Source of the DNA: Cyclobacteriaceae bacterium | GTDB lineage: Bacteria; Bacteroidota; Bacteroidia; Cytophagales; Cyclobacteriaceae | Assembly (NCBI GenBank): GCA_025808415.1 | Contig: CP075525.1 | Span: 1-64,000, forward strand | Direction of reading: 5' to 3' | Length of the DNA: 64,000 nucleotides | Shown here: positions 45,684-54,973 of the stretch, one piece after another | Layout: each line of letters begins with the position of its first letter | Numbering within the stretch: the stretch's first letter is position 1 | Position numbers and translations under genes: made by a program | Notes under the pieces: model-generated | Seen by the model: only the letters and a program-made list of their open reading frames with translations | What the model was told of the DNA's origin: nothing | Databases searched by the model: none

Positions 45684-47123
45684 TTAAATAAATTTTAAAA
45701 GCCAATCCATTAACTTCTTCACAGCCCTTGAGGAATACGGTGGGTAAAAAAGTTGAAAAGAAGTAAATCCCCGTTGTTGCCTCAGCACTGGTTTTTCGTT
45801 CGAAAAAGCCATAAAGCCGTAATAACCATGTGATTTACCTATTCCACTATTATTCACCCCGCCAAACGGCAGGTTGCGGTGAAGGAAATGCACGGCACAA
45901 TCGTTTATGCACGCCCCACCCGATGAGGTTTGCGATAATATCTTGTTTTGCTCGGTTTTATTTGAGCCAAAAACGTAAAGTGCCAGTGGCTTGGGTTTCT
46001 GATTGATGAGGGTTATAACCTCATCAAGTTTCGAGAAGCTGTTAACCGGCAAAAGCGGGCCGAAAATTTCCTCCTGCAACACACGTGCACCTTCCGGCAC
46101 ATTTGTAAGTATGGTTGGATGAATAAAATTTTCTTCAGCTGTTGTTTGCCCCCCAAAAGCCAGGCGTGCTCCTTTATCAAGGGCATCGGTGAGAATACTG
46201 TTCAACCGTTCAAAATGCTTTGCATTAACAATGCGCGCATAGTGGGGTGAGTCTTCAATACTTTTTACGTTCTTTCCAAACAACTGTCCAATCTGCTCTT
46301 TCAGTTGCTCTATAAATTCGACTTTAATGGATTCATGAACAAGTACGTAATCAGGGGCAATACAGGTTTGACCATTGTTAACAAATTTCGATACAGCTAT
46401 ACGCTTGGCGGCATCGCGGCAATTGGCCGATGCGGTAACAATAGCCGGTGACTTACCGCCCAATTCTAATGTAACCGATGCCAAATGCTCCGCTGCGGCT
46501 TTCATTACGATCTTTCCAACAGCCGGGCTGCCGGTAAAAAAAATATGGTCGAATGGGAGTTTTAGCAGATGCTGCGAGACTTCAATTCCGCCTTCACATA
46601 CGGTTACCACTTCTTCATCAAATACCGCATCGCACAATTTTTTTATCAATGCTGAAGTGTTCGGTGTCATTTCCGAGGGTTTTATCACTACGCAATTTCC
46701 TGCCGCTAAAGCCGATACAAGCGGACCAATGCATAGGTTAAAAGGGTAATTCCACGGTGCCATTATCAAACATATCCCTTTCGGTTCAACGCGTACCTCC
46801 GAACGGGTGCCCAACATGGTTAACGGGGCATCAATTTTCTTTGGTTTTGACCACCGGTGGAGGTTAACCAATGCGTTCGATAGCTCATCGATTACCGGGA
46901 AAATTTCCGTTGCCTCCACCTCCATGGCAGGCTTGCGAAAGTCATCGTAAAGCGCCTGCTGAATTGTGGGCTTGTGTGTCAAAACCCACTTTCTAAGCAA
47001 TTCCAGTCTTTTTTTTCTGGCGGAAATGGGCTCGTTACGCAAGCGGATGCTGTGATTTTTTTGCTTTTCAAAAAGCCCGTTAATCCAATCAGAAACTACT
47101 TTTTCTTCAATCGTTGAAATCAT
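45684..47123 (-). CDS. NAD(P)-dependent aldehyde dehydrogenase (class 3-like)
   Basis: From ATG 47123 the enzyme has 479 residues; the frame continues to a TTG at 47141. The catalytic Cys254 is in NNGQTCIAPDYV, the general-base Glu in TLELGGKSPA, and the oxyanion Asn in MAPWNYPFNL. The short length and the C-terminal hydrophobic patch (FQLFYPPYSSRAVKKLMDWL) recall class 3 or fatty-aldehyde dehydrogenases that touch membranes. It probably detoxifies medium- or long-chain aldehydes. Confidence 0.94.
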   Translation of the reverse strand: MISTIEEKVVSDWINGLFEKQKNHSIRLRNEPISARKKRLELLRKWVLTHKPTIQQALYDDFRKPAMEVEATEIFPVIDELSNALVNLHRWSKPKKIDAPLTMLGTRSEVRVEPKGICLIMAPWNYPFNLCIGPLVSALAAGNCVVIKPSEMTPNTSALIKKLCDAVFDEEVVTVCEGGIEVSQHLLKLPFDHIFFTGSPAVGKIVMKAAAEHLASVTLELGGKSPAIVTASANCRDAAKRIAVSKFVNNGQTCIAPDYVLVHESIKVEFIEQLKEQIGQLFGKNVKSIEDSPHYARIVNAKHFERLNSILTDALDKGARLAFGGQTTAEENFIHPTILTNVPEGARVLQEEIFGPLLPVNSFSKLDEVITLINQKPKPLALYVFGSNKTEQNKILSQTSSGGACINDCAVHFLHRNLPFGGVNNSGIGKSHGYYGFMAFSNEKPVLRQQRGFTSFQLFYPPYSSRAVKKLMDWLLKFI

Positions 47124-47182
47124 AAGAAGAAAGTAAGTCAAATTCTGGCATCCAACGAAATGTTAAGTTTATGTTACGCACC

Positions 47183-47213
47183 GTTGACTTGTATTATTAA
47201 TATGTTAATTTTG
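47183..47213 (+). promoter_or_regulatory. Promoter of the transglutaminase-like/TPR gene
   Basis: GTTG (47183-47186), a 19-nt spacer and TAATTTTG (47206-47213) give an exact -7 box with a near-match -33 box. Transcription would start about 25 nt before the proposed TTG start at 47242. Confidence 0.52.
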
Positions 47214-47241
47214 ATAACATTCACTTAACATTAAAGTAACA

Positions 47242-48066
47242 TTGAGGGCTGGTCTTACTATTTTGATGCTTTTTTACGGCTTAGTTGAGGCCGGAGCCAG
47301 CAGGCTAGAGCCACAGCCAACCAGGCATACGGATGCCCTTTATCCATACCTGGCCACAACCCAAGCCTCAGTTGACCAAAAGGTATGGACTGGGTTTGTA
47401 GAAAAACTTTCAAGAAAGCAATCAATCAGCAAGTCTGAAACGCAGTTTTTACGGGTGTTATTCAATCAAACACACAAAAAGTTTCTGAAGCGTTATGCCG
47501 CTAACACCACATTTGCTTCACTGTTTGATAGCGGGACATTTAACTGTCTAACCGGCACCATTCTTTACTCCATACTGCTCAATCACTTTCAAATTGAACA
47601 CGAAGTAATAGAAACCAATTATCACATCTTTATCGTGGCCCAAACACAAGAAGGGAAAATATTAATGGAAGTAACAGACCCACTTACTGGTTTTGTAACA
47701 TCATCTGATAAGATTGAAGCGCGAATTGCCCAGTATCGTCAACAAGGCGTTCAACCACTTAACCCGGCACTTTCATACTATGATTATTCTTTCGAATTGT
47801 ACAATGAAGTATCTCAGCATGAACTTATCGGATTGCTCTACTACAACCTTGCAGTTGAGTCGTTCAACCAGGCTAACTGGCAACAGGCTGTGAATTATCT
47901 TGGACAGGCTATTGAACGCTATGCCTCTCCACGTATCGAAGAATTTTCAGAACTGCTCCTGCTTGCTGTTCATGAAAGTGACCTGAAAGATCAGGACAAG
48001 ATTTTGTATAAAAAGAAGCTCCAAACCATTCGGTACAAAGCCATGTTTGTGATGGCCGGCCAGTGA
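47242..48066 (+). CDS. Secreted transglutaminase-like protein with C-terminal TPR
   Basis: The 274-residue protein starts at TTG and has a short signal peptide (through about GASR). A papain-like transglutaminase core is suggested by Cys102 in GTFNCLTGT, His128 in YHIFIVA and Asp146 in EVTDPLTG, in the order expected for the Cys-His-Asp triad. A TPR-like pair of helices follows (about 195-235; ALAVESFNQANWQQAVNYL-type pattern). SirB1-like proteins share this plan. It is convergent with the CRD-OmpA genes (5-nt gap). The activity is inferred. Confidence 0.72.
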   Translation: MRAGLTILMLFYGLVEAGASRLEPQPTRHTDALYPYLATTQASVDQKVWTGFVEKLSRKQSISKSETQFLRVLFNQTHKKFLKRYAANTTFASLFDSGTFNCLTGTILYSILLNHFQIEHEVIETNYHIFIVAQTQEGKILMEVTDPLTGFVTSSDKIEARIAQYRQQGVQPLNPALSYYDYSFELYNEVSQHELIGLLYYNLAVESFNQANWQQAVNYLGQAIERYASPRIEEFSELLLLAVHESDLKDQDKILYKKKLQTIRYKAMFVMAGQ

Positions 48067-48071
48067 TGCTA

Positions 48072-48770
48072 TCAGTCCTGCAAAATCCGTACTTCCACCC
48101 TTCTGTTCAGGCGATGCCCTTCCGGGGTACTGTCGCGCGAAAGTGGCATGGTGCCACCAAACGCTTTAAGTTTAATACGGTTTTTATTAATGCCTTTTGA
48201 TATGAGGTAATCGCGCACGGCATCCACACGTTGTTGGGATAGTTTCATATTTTTCGCAGGATCGCCCAGGTAGTCGGTGTGGCCCTCCAACTGTATTACC
48301 ATGGTTTTGTGTTCATTCATCATGCCCACTAACAAATCCAATTCAGCGTACGAGTCAGGGTCGATTCTAGCCTTGGCTACTTCAAATATCAGGTTATCCA
48401 AACGCATCACATGTCCAACTACATGCTTTTTATTGGGATTGCCCGTAGTGTGGTGAAGTTCAATATCGCGGACCAGTTTTTTATTGCCATCGGCTTCTGC
48501 CGGATCGAGCATATACTTTACCGAGGCATAGCCAACCGCATCAACAGTAATGGAGTAACGTTCTCCGTCAAATAAAGGAAAGGAAAAAGAGCTGTTATTA
48601 ATCACTCCCATCCGGTTTCCGAAGGGAAGGTTCTGGTACGTAATCCTGGCAACAATAGGTTCACGGGTATCGGCATTTATTATCCTCCCTTGCGCCACTA
48701 CCAAACTATCGGCCTGGGCATAACCGGCAATAGAAAAAATACAAAACCCCAAAATGAATAAAGCCCTCAT
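48072..48770 (-). CDS. Short CRD-OmpA domain protein
   Basis: The 232-residue exported protein has a signal peptide ending near IAGYAQ. A carboxypeptidase-regulatory-like beta domain (about 22-105; ADTREPIVARITYQNLP) is followed by an OmpA C-terminal peptidoglycan-binding domain (about 120-232; LEGHTDYLGDP with LNRRVEVRI). Its two domains parallel the last two domains of the gene directly upstream (11 nt away), so a partial tandem duplication is likely. It should tie an outer membrane complex to peptidoglycan. Confidence 0.9.
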   Translation of the reverse strand: MRALFILGFCIFSIAGYAQADSLVVAQGRIINADTREPIVARITYQNLPFGNRMGVINNSSFSFPLFDGERYSITVDAVGYASVKYMLDPAEADGNKKLVRDIELHHTTGNPNKKHVVGHVMRLDNLIFEVAKARIDPDSYAELDLLVGMMNEHKTMVIQLEGHTDYLGDPAKNMKLSQQRVDAVRDYLISKGINKNRIKLKAFGGTMPLSRDSTPEGHRLNRRVEVRILQD

Positions 48771-48781
48771 GCTTCGACTTA

Positions 48782-50815
48782 TTAAAGTTTCACAATTTTA
48801 AACTCTACCCTTCTGTTCTTTCTACGGTTTTCCATGCTGGTGTTAGGAACCGTTGGCTGACTCTCACCGTAGAATTTAACATCAATCCTTCCCTGATCGA
48901 TGCCCTTGTCCACCAAGTATTTTTGTACGGCCTTTGCCCTGCGTTCAGACAAACCCAGGTTGTAATTTTCTTCACCAATGTCGCAAGTATGGCCAGTGAT
49001 AGAGACATTCATTCCGGCACGCTCTTTCATTAGGGTGACAATACGGTTTAATTCGGGGAACGATTCGGGTTTAAGAATGGCCTTATCGAAATCAAAGAAA
49101 ATATTGTTCAATGTAATTTGGGCATTCTCATCAATGCGTGCCACTTGAATAGGTTGCAAGGTGAAGTCTTTATTGGCAATTACTACATCGCTGGTTATAT
49201 TCCTTAAATCCAGGTTTTGGCTTTCTGATATATGGTCTTTAGCCTCTGCGCGAACACCATATAAGTGACCAGCCGGAAGTTTAATTTCATACTCGCCTGT
49301 CTCCGGGTTGGATTGGGCAATGCCCACATCGGTACCATCTGGTAAACGCTCGTAAATTATTTTTGCCCCGATAGGTTTACCGGTTTCTGCATCTACCAAC
49401 TTTCCCTTCACCGTAACCCATGGTTCGGGGCTACGCAGAATGGGCAGTTTAACCCTGAAAATATCCATGTTGGTTTCGGTAACGCCACGCGAGTAATAAG
49501 CATAATCGCTGTTGTTCGGAATGTTGAAAAATAAATCTTCGAGGGGTGAGTTAATTTCAGGGCCAAGGTTCTCCGGATCAGACCAATTTGTCCAGGTATC
49601 ATCCAATCGTTTGGATACATATATATCCGTTCCGCCATAGCCACTAAAACCGTTCGATGAAAAATATAAAGTAACATCATCGGCCGCCAGGAAGGGGGCA
49701 GACTCTTCACCTGCGGTATTGATAACACTGCCCAGGTTTAGGGGTTCCGTCCATACGCTATCGGGTTTCATAAACGATACATACAAATCGCGGTCGCCAT
49801 TTGAATCTTCACGCTCAACAGACAAAATCATGGTTTGGCGATTGTTGGCCAAAAAGTAATTTGCCTTTTCATTGAAGTTATAATCGTTGGTAATGTTTAA
49901 GGCTTTAGGTTTTGTCCAGGAACCGCCCACATTTGTACTTACCGATACACCCGCCTGCATTTTACCATTGTCCAGGTATTTATTACCTAATAGCATCAAT
50001 GCCGTGCGGCCATCGGGGGTCATGGAACTTATAGAGTTCACAAAATTCGGATAGGGATTGTTGAATTGCGGCCCCATGTTTTTAGCCAGTTGCCACTTGC
50101 CATCCTCACCTAACTCTGAATACCATATATCTTCTTTGTCGTTAACACCACCAATGTTTCCCGGGTGGTTTCTGCGGCTGAAGTATAGCGTCTTCCCATC
50201 AGGTGAAAGTATTGGATTCAATTCACTGTATTCACTGTTAACATTTTCATCCAACTGCTCAATAACTATACCGGAAGCCAGCAATGCGGGCTTGGGAATA
50301 AACGCAACAATAGGATAGTTAGAATCAGAAATGGCCACAGCATCAATGCCATAATAGTCAGGCACGGCAGCACCATCAAATTCCAATTTCACGGCCTTAA
50401 CCTTATAGGAAGTTTTTTCAAAGAAAATATTCCGCATCATGGCCTTAATGGGAACAGCTCCCGGGTTTAAGGTTACCACCTCATACTCTTTTCCGGCTTC
50501 ATCATAAAGTAATACCCGGCTTATGGCACTTGGGTTATGCGATTCGGCCACGGCTACCTGCTGGATGCTAAGGGGGGTATCAAATCCCAGCTTCAAAAAT
50601 TCCTTTCGGTTTGGCTTATCCGGTGCCCATGCATTAGGATTTTGCCCCCCGGCCGGCAGCACATTTGGCTTTCCCAAAACCTGGTTGGCCGAATATTGAA
50701 TAGGGGTAAGTTCGGATGAAAACTCGAGCACTTTGGATGCCCATTGAACGGTTTGCGCCAGCCCGCTAAAAACCGGAATTGTTAAAAGGAGCAGGAGGGG
50801 TATATATCTTCTCAT
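48782..50815 (-). CDS. PorE-like propeller-CRD-OmpA protein
   Basis: From ATG 50815 the protein has 677 residues (the frame extends to 50887 without a signal peptide at that start). Domains are a signal peptide (through FSGLAQ), a galactose-binding-like N-terminal domain (about 22-165), a PD40/WD40-like propeller (about 190-455, with blades such as SPDGKTLYFSRR and AADDVTLYFSSNGFSGYGG), a CRD domain (about 470-545) and an OmpA domain (about 565-677; ITGHTCDIGEENYNLGL). PorE of Porphyromonas, a T9SS part that binds peptidoglycan, has TPR-propeller-CRD-OmpA; here no TPR is seen. Similar proteins also serve outside the T9SS. Confidence 0.88.
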   Translation of the reverse strand: MRRYIPLLLLLTIPVFSGLAQTVQWASKVLEFSSELTPIQYSANQVLGKPNVLPAGGQNPNAWAPDKPNRKEFLKLGFDTPLSIQQVAVAESHNPSAISRVLLYDEAGKEYEVVTLNPGAVPIKAMMRNIFFEKTSYKVKAVKLEFDGAAVPDYYGIDAVAISDSNYPIVAFIPKPALLASGIVIEQLDENVNSEYSELNPILSPDGKTLYFSRRNHPGNIGGVNDKEDIWYSELGEDGKWQLAKNMGPQFNNPYPNFVNSISSMTPDGRTALMLLGNKYLDNGKMQAGVSVSTNVGGSWTKPKALNITNDYNFNEKANYFLANNRQTMILSVEREDSNGDRDLYVSFMKPDSVWTEPLNLGSVINTAGEESAPFLAADDVTLYFSSNGFSGYGGTDIYVSKRLDDTWTNWSDPENLGPEINSPLEDLFFNIPNNSDYAYYSRGVTETNMDIFRVKLPILRSPEPWVTVKGKLVDAETGKPIGAKIIYERLPDGTDVGIAQSNPETGEYEIKLPAGHLYGVRAEAKDHISESQNLDLRNITSDVVIANKDFTLQPIQVARIDENAQITLNNIFFDFDKAILKPESFPELNRIVTLMKERAGMNVSITGHTCDIGEENYNLGLSERRAKAVQKYLVDKGIDQGRIDVKFYGESQPTVPNTSMENRRKNRRVEFKIVKL

Positions 50816-50951
50816 GAAGCCAATTATAGGTTTAAATTGAAAGGCTAAACTTAGCGAAAAAATCAAAATCGACCGAAAATAATACATGCCAGCCGCTTGC
50901 CTTAGCTTACCCGCTTTCTCTGCTGCAAATAAGCAGATGCCCTTTTATTGG

Positions 50952-53252
50952 CTAATCTTCAAGGGTATGCTTATTAAACAACAAAAACCCTACATGGAAT
51001 AATACCCCAAAGCGATTTTCTACATCGTCATAATAATTCGCGCTTAAACTTACAGGCCCAATGGGGGAGTGGTATACTATGCCGGCAGATCCTGCAAAGA
51101 AAAGGGTAGTTAAGGTTGTGTTCGTGTAGGCTTCCTGGTTTTGTCCCTGAAGGATGTATTCCAATGGCTTGAACAAGTATCCCTCAACACGGAGGTCCAA
51201 TGTACGCGGGCGAACAACAATTACATTTCGGGCACCTAAAGCCAGGTAGTTGGTTGACCTGAAATTTTCGAGTATGAGTGTACGGCTATCCTGTATCGGG
51301 AAGAATGCCGGTGTGTTGATAATGGTGCCAAAATAATTTTGAAAAAAGGGCTGGTTAGAGAAAACCACATCGGCATAATACCCTGGCCTGAAAGACCCCC
51401 TGCTAAAATAATGCTCAGCTGTTGCCCTAACACGAAACCACTGTTGGTCCCTACTTGACACATTTTGGTTTAAGGATGTTGTACCGGGTGTGTACTTTTC
51501 ATGTGCGTGAAAATAGTATGCACTTAACGTGTAGGCTTTGCCCAATGATGCGTATTGCTTTCTGTTCAGATCATTTACAGTTAACCGAAAGCCTGTTTTA
51601 TATCCTATTAGATTAAGCACATCCAGTGTATCAAGGCTGTTGAATAATTTTGTATTGGAGTATTGATCCTTATTGGTAAACCCGCCAAACACAACGGTGG
51701 CTTTTATACTGTTGCCCAACGGCCAACCGGCCTGCATCATCAGTCTGCGGTCGAACCGCTTAGCTACGGTTGGTGTGGTCTTTTGCAGCAAATCGGTTCC
51801 TTCTACATAGTCCCATTCATTAAATACTGCTTCGGGTTGCAAATAAAACCTTCCGAGATATGGCAGGTCAATACGGGTATTGGCTACCAATGATTTGTAA
51901 AAGCTTCCTGTTTGAAAACCAAGATAAACATGGGTAAGGGCATTATTAAAGTAATAATAATTCAGCCCCAAATACATGTTACTGATGTTGCGCGATGCCA
52001 TTACCCCACCAAAATCAACCTGAAAATTCTTTTGTGGTCGCCTGGTCAACTGTAACACATAATCGTTTTGTTCAACATTAAACTGTATAGTAGGAAACAC
52101 GTTGCTGAAGTACGGCTCTGCTATCAATTTAAAATAACCCTCCTTTAATTCGGGCATACTTAGTGGCCGAACCTGATCTCGTTGTTGATTGAAAATCCTG
52201 CGGATATATTTTCGTTGTTGTGCGTTAAAGTTTTTAAAGGTTATAGATTCTGCCTGTACAGGAACTGAACGGGCATAAAAAGTTCTTCGCAGTTTTTGAA
52301 TTTGATCAACCGATTGACGTCTTTCAATTTTTTGCTTGATCTCACCAATCTGCCGGAGCGTCTGTACAAACCCGCTATCAATCATGGCCCTGGCGTATGC
52401 AAAATCAAAGGAAGTATAAGGTTCAAGATTGGATTGGATGTAGACTCCGCTCTCCGGTATGGAGGCTGGGTCAGATTTATCCAACAACAAGTATAACAGC
52501 GACCTGCTAATCAGCTTTTCATCTTCCGTATATGGATATTCGTTGAACACCTTCGATGAAACATTTGAGCCAATGATTACGTCTGGCTCAAATTCCCGTT
52601 GGGCAACATCAACGGGAAAATTATTATACACGCCCCCATCAAATAAATATTTTCCATCTACCCGAATGGGTGTATAAAAAAAAGGAACTGTTTGTGTAGC
52701 CCGCAAGGCCTCGCTGAGTGCACCGCGCGAAAGGATAACCTGGTTTTGTGAAAATACATCGGCCGCCACCACCCTAAGGGGCACCAACAAACTATCAAAG
52801 TTATTTTTTGAAACTGACGATGCCCTGCTGAAAATCTCGGTTAATGCGTAATTCAGGGAAGCATCATTGGCCAGGCTTGGGTTGAATTGAAAAACTCCGG
52901 CCGAATCCAGCGAAAGGTTAAGGCGCAAAAAATCGGGACTTGGCTCGTGGCCGTAATAATGAAAGTTATATCCTTTCTCAGGCTGGCCGGTTACCCAACG
53001 TAAAAATTCTTCTGAAAGAACCATGGCCTCTATTTGCTGCGGACTAAAGCCGGCTGCGTAGGCACCACCAACAATGCCCCCCATTGAAGTGCCCACAATA
53101 AAATCAATCGGGATTTCATTTTCTTCCAATGCTTTAAGCACACCAATGTGGGCAATACCTTTTGCCCCACCTCCGCTTAGAACCAATGCAACCTTCTGTG
53201 CATAGAGGATAGATGTACTCAATAAAAAAAGTATGAGGGTAGTACTTCGCAT
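50952..53252 (-). CDS. Patatin-like phospholipase fused to an outer-membrane barrel
   Basis: The 766-residue protein has a signal peptide (about 1-18). A patatin domain follows with the oxyanion loop LSGGGAKG, Ser56 in GTSMGG and Asp205 in FDGG, so the Ser-Asp dyad is intact. A POTRA-like stretch (about 320-385, [17 protein letters not shown] region) leads into a C-terminal barrel of the BamA/Omp85-related type (about 390-766). This is the PlpD-like type Vd secretion layout. It probably hydrolyses phospholipids at the cell surface or in the outer membrane. Confidence 0.92.
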   Translation of the reverse strand: MRSTTLILFLLSTSILYAQKVALVLSGGGAKGIAHIGVLKALEENEIPIDFIVGTSMGGIVGGAYAAGFSPQQIEAMVLSEEFLRWVTGQPEKGYNFHYYGHEPSPDFLRLNLSLDSAGVFQFNPSLANDASLNYALTEIFSRASSVSKNNFDSLLVPLRVVAADVFSQNQVILSRGALSEALRATQTVPFFYTPIRVDGKYLFDGGVYNNFPVDVAQREFEPDVIIGSNVSSKVFNEYPYTEDEKLISRSLLYLLLDKSDPASIPESGVYIQSNLEPYTSFDFAYARAMIDSGFVQTLRQIGEIKQKIERRQSVDQIQKLRRTFYARSVPVQAESITFKNFNAQQRKYIRRIFNQQRDQVRPLSMPELKEGYFKLIAEPYFSNVFPTIQFNVEQNDYVLQLTRRPQKNFQVDFGGVMASRNISNMYLGLNYYYFNNALTHVYLGFQTGSFYKSLVANTRIDLPYLGRFYLQPEAVFNEWDYVEGTDLLQKTTPTVAKRFDRRLMMQAGWPLGNSIKATVVFGGFTNKDQYSNTKLFNSLDTLDVLNLIGYKTGFRLTVNDLNRKQYASLGKAYTLSAYYFHAHEKYTPGTTSLNQNVSSRDQQWFRVRATAEHYFSRGSFRPGYYADVVFSNQPFFQNYFGTIINTPAFFPIQDSRTLILENFRSTNYLALGARNVIVVRPRTLDLRVEGYLFKPLEYILQGQNQEAYTNTTLTTLFFAGSAGIVYHSPIGPVSLSANYYDDVENRFGVLFHVGFLLFNKHTLED

Positions 53253-53349
53253 CTTTTCGATAACGATAAGTTAGACGAAAATAGTCCTGTAAAGTTGGAA
53301 AAGTTAACTGTATTTTTTCTGAGTAGCTGATTACTGATAAAATATCAGC

Positions 53350-54624
53350 TTAGAATGCTGCAGCAAACGTGTTCGGCATTGGGCCGGGAATAGCATTGAG
53401 CTGCTTTATCACCCCGGCTTTGGTTGTTTCGAATTGCAATTGAAACTCAGGAAGTATGGGCTCCGAAGGTGGAAGTTCTACACGAAGGGCATCTACCTGA
53501 ACACCATTTTTCCAAAAACGATAGCACACATGCGGACCGGTGGCTAAGCCTGTGCTGCCAACATTGCCAATCCACTGGCCTTGCCGAACACGTGTTCCTG
53601 GCTTTATACCCGGTGCAATTTTCGACATGTGCAGGTACTGGGTAGTGTACGTACTGTTGTGCCGTATTTTAACGTAATTACCGTTGTTTGATTTGTACTG
53701 CGCTTCCTCTACAATTCCATCACCAACCGAACGTATGGGGGTACCTTCTGGCGCAGCAAAGTCGGTACCCAAATGGGGTTTCCAAACCTTTTGCACCGGG
53801 TGAAACCTGTTGCCTGAGTAGCGTGAACTTATACGGGTGAATTCAATGGGATATTTAAGTAATGCCTTTCGCAAACTTTTTCCATCCTCATCGAAATAAT
53901 CAAGTCCATTTCCCTGATCGAAAGGGATGGCATAATAACCGCTCCCGAAATGATTGAAATAAATTCCGTTGATCTTCTTTATCCCAATCGGTCGTCCTTC
54001 AACTTGTTGTTCTTCATAAATCAATTTAAACTGATCGCCCCGCTGCAAGCGCTGAAAGTCAACCTGCCAGGCAAAAATATCGACAAACTTATTGGTGAGG
54101 TCATGCGATATTCCCATTTCATAAATGGTATGGGATAATGAGGAGTTGATAACCCCGGAAATTGTTTTTTCAACTACTGTTACTTCGCGCTGACACACAT
54201 CAACACGCAGTGAATCCTCGAATCGAAACACAACATAATCAATAGGATTAGGCTCGTAAACAAAAGCTTTGGGAATACGAAGTGAGTCTGCACTGCATAT
54301 AATCGTAAATTTTTTATCGGAAGCGATTTTACGCACATCAAAAACATTGCGCGGCAAACCAGCCACCTGGTTGATCAGTTTTACCGGCACTTTATACTCT
54401 CGCATAATGTCCGACAGAAATTGATTGCGCTTTACTTTATCTTCAATTACATGAAGGTCATCTACGATCATCCCGTACAAAACTGTCGGGTTTTTCCAAT
54501 TAAAATTGATCATCAATGGATTATCGGATTCCTGTGCAAATTCCTCGCGTTGGGTAAAATCGCTCAAGAGGAAAATACCCAAAAACAAGGCAATACTTAC
54601 GCTGATGCACCTGCGGATGACCAT
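53350..54624 (-). CDS. M23 peptidase-like protein with altered zinc motif
   Basis: The 424-residue protein has an N-terminal membrane anchor or signal (about 7-23), a periplasmic helical/beta region, and a C-terminal LytM domain. His284 and Asp288 of HLGTD and His332 in YLHMS are present. The normal HxH near the end reads His365-Val-Cys367 (GPHVCYRF), so one zinc ligand is a Cys. I recall this variant from other Bacteroidota M23 proteins. Zinc binding through Cys or a non-catalytic scaffold role are both possible. Confidence 0.88.
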   Translation of the reverse strand: MVIRRCISVSIALFLGIFLLSDFTQREEFAQESDNPLMINFNWKNPTVLYGMIVDDLHVIEDKVKRNQFLSDIMREYKVPVKLINQVAGLPRNVFDVRKIASDKKFTIICSADSLRIPKAFVYEPNPIDYVVFRFEDSLRVDVCQREVTVVEKTISGVINSSLSHTIYEMGISHDLTNKFVDIFAWQVDFQRLQRGDQFKLIYEEQQVEGRPIGIKKINGIYFNHFGSGYYAIPFDQGNGLDYFDEDGKSLRKALLKYPIEFTRISSRYSGNRFHPVQKVWKPHLGTDFAAPEGTPIRSVGDGIVEEAQYKSNNGNYVKIRHNSTYTTQYLHMSKIAPGIKPGTRVRQGQWIGNVGSTGLATGPHVCYRFWKNGVQVDALRVELPPSEPILPEFQLQFETTKAGVIKQLNAIPGPMPNTFAAAF

Positions 54625-54670
54625 TTACAATTGTTACGGTTAAAAAAATTGGCCTAAAGATTAAAAAATT

Positions 54671-54685
54671 CAGGTTTATAACCTG
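54671..54685 (-). terminator. Possible terminator read on the minus strand
   Basis: A 6-bp stem CAGGTT / AACCTG (54671-54676 and 54680-54685), with a 3-nt loop, is followed on the minus strand by GAATTTTTT. It would stop minus-strand transcripts from dsbD before the M23 gene, after crossing the opposite-strand DUF3820 gene. Confidence 0.45.
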
Positions 54686-54749
54686 TGCTTACTCAGGTAA
54701 ATGTAGCAGAATTTGCGAATTTGTTCAATTTTAAAGTCATTAATCAATT

Positions 54750-54971
54750 ATGGATAAACATGTGCTGACTGAACTTATAACCATGGAAATGCCTTTTGGC
54801 AAGTACAAGGGCACAGTACTTTGCGATCTTCCAGACTTTTATGTTGAATGGTTTCACCGAAAGGGGTTTCCGAAAGGCAAACTGGGAGAATTGCTGGCTA
54901 CGCTTTACGAAATCAAACTTAACGGGCTTACTTATTTGTTGCAGCCCTTAAAATCTTCTGCGAAGAAATAA
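54750..54971 (+). CDS. DUF3820 family small protein
   Basis: The 73-residue protein shows the DUF3820 core: MPFGKYKGTVLCDLPDFYVEWF, with the conserved glycine-lysine turn and the aromatic end. The family has been called a putative quorum-regulated virulence factor, but its function is not established. It is cytosolic. It is convergent with dsbD (2-nt gap). No clear promoter box was found in the 125-nt upstream gap apart from the hairpin at 54671-54685. Confidence 0.85.
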   Translation: MDKHVLTELITMEMPFGKYKGTVLCDLPDFYVEWFHRKGFPKGKLGELLATLYEIKLNGLTYLLQPLKSSAKK

Positions 54972-54973
54972 AG

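Noticed and set aside
53325..53350. 7-bp hairpin after the M23 gene (AGCTGAT / ATCAGCT)
   Set aside because: On the minus strand it is followed by an A-run rather than a T-run, so it is not a terminator; the loop is long and pairing short.
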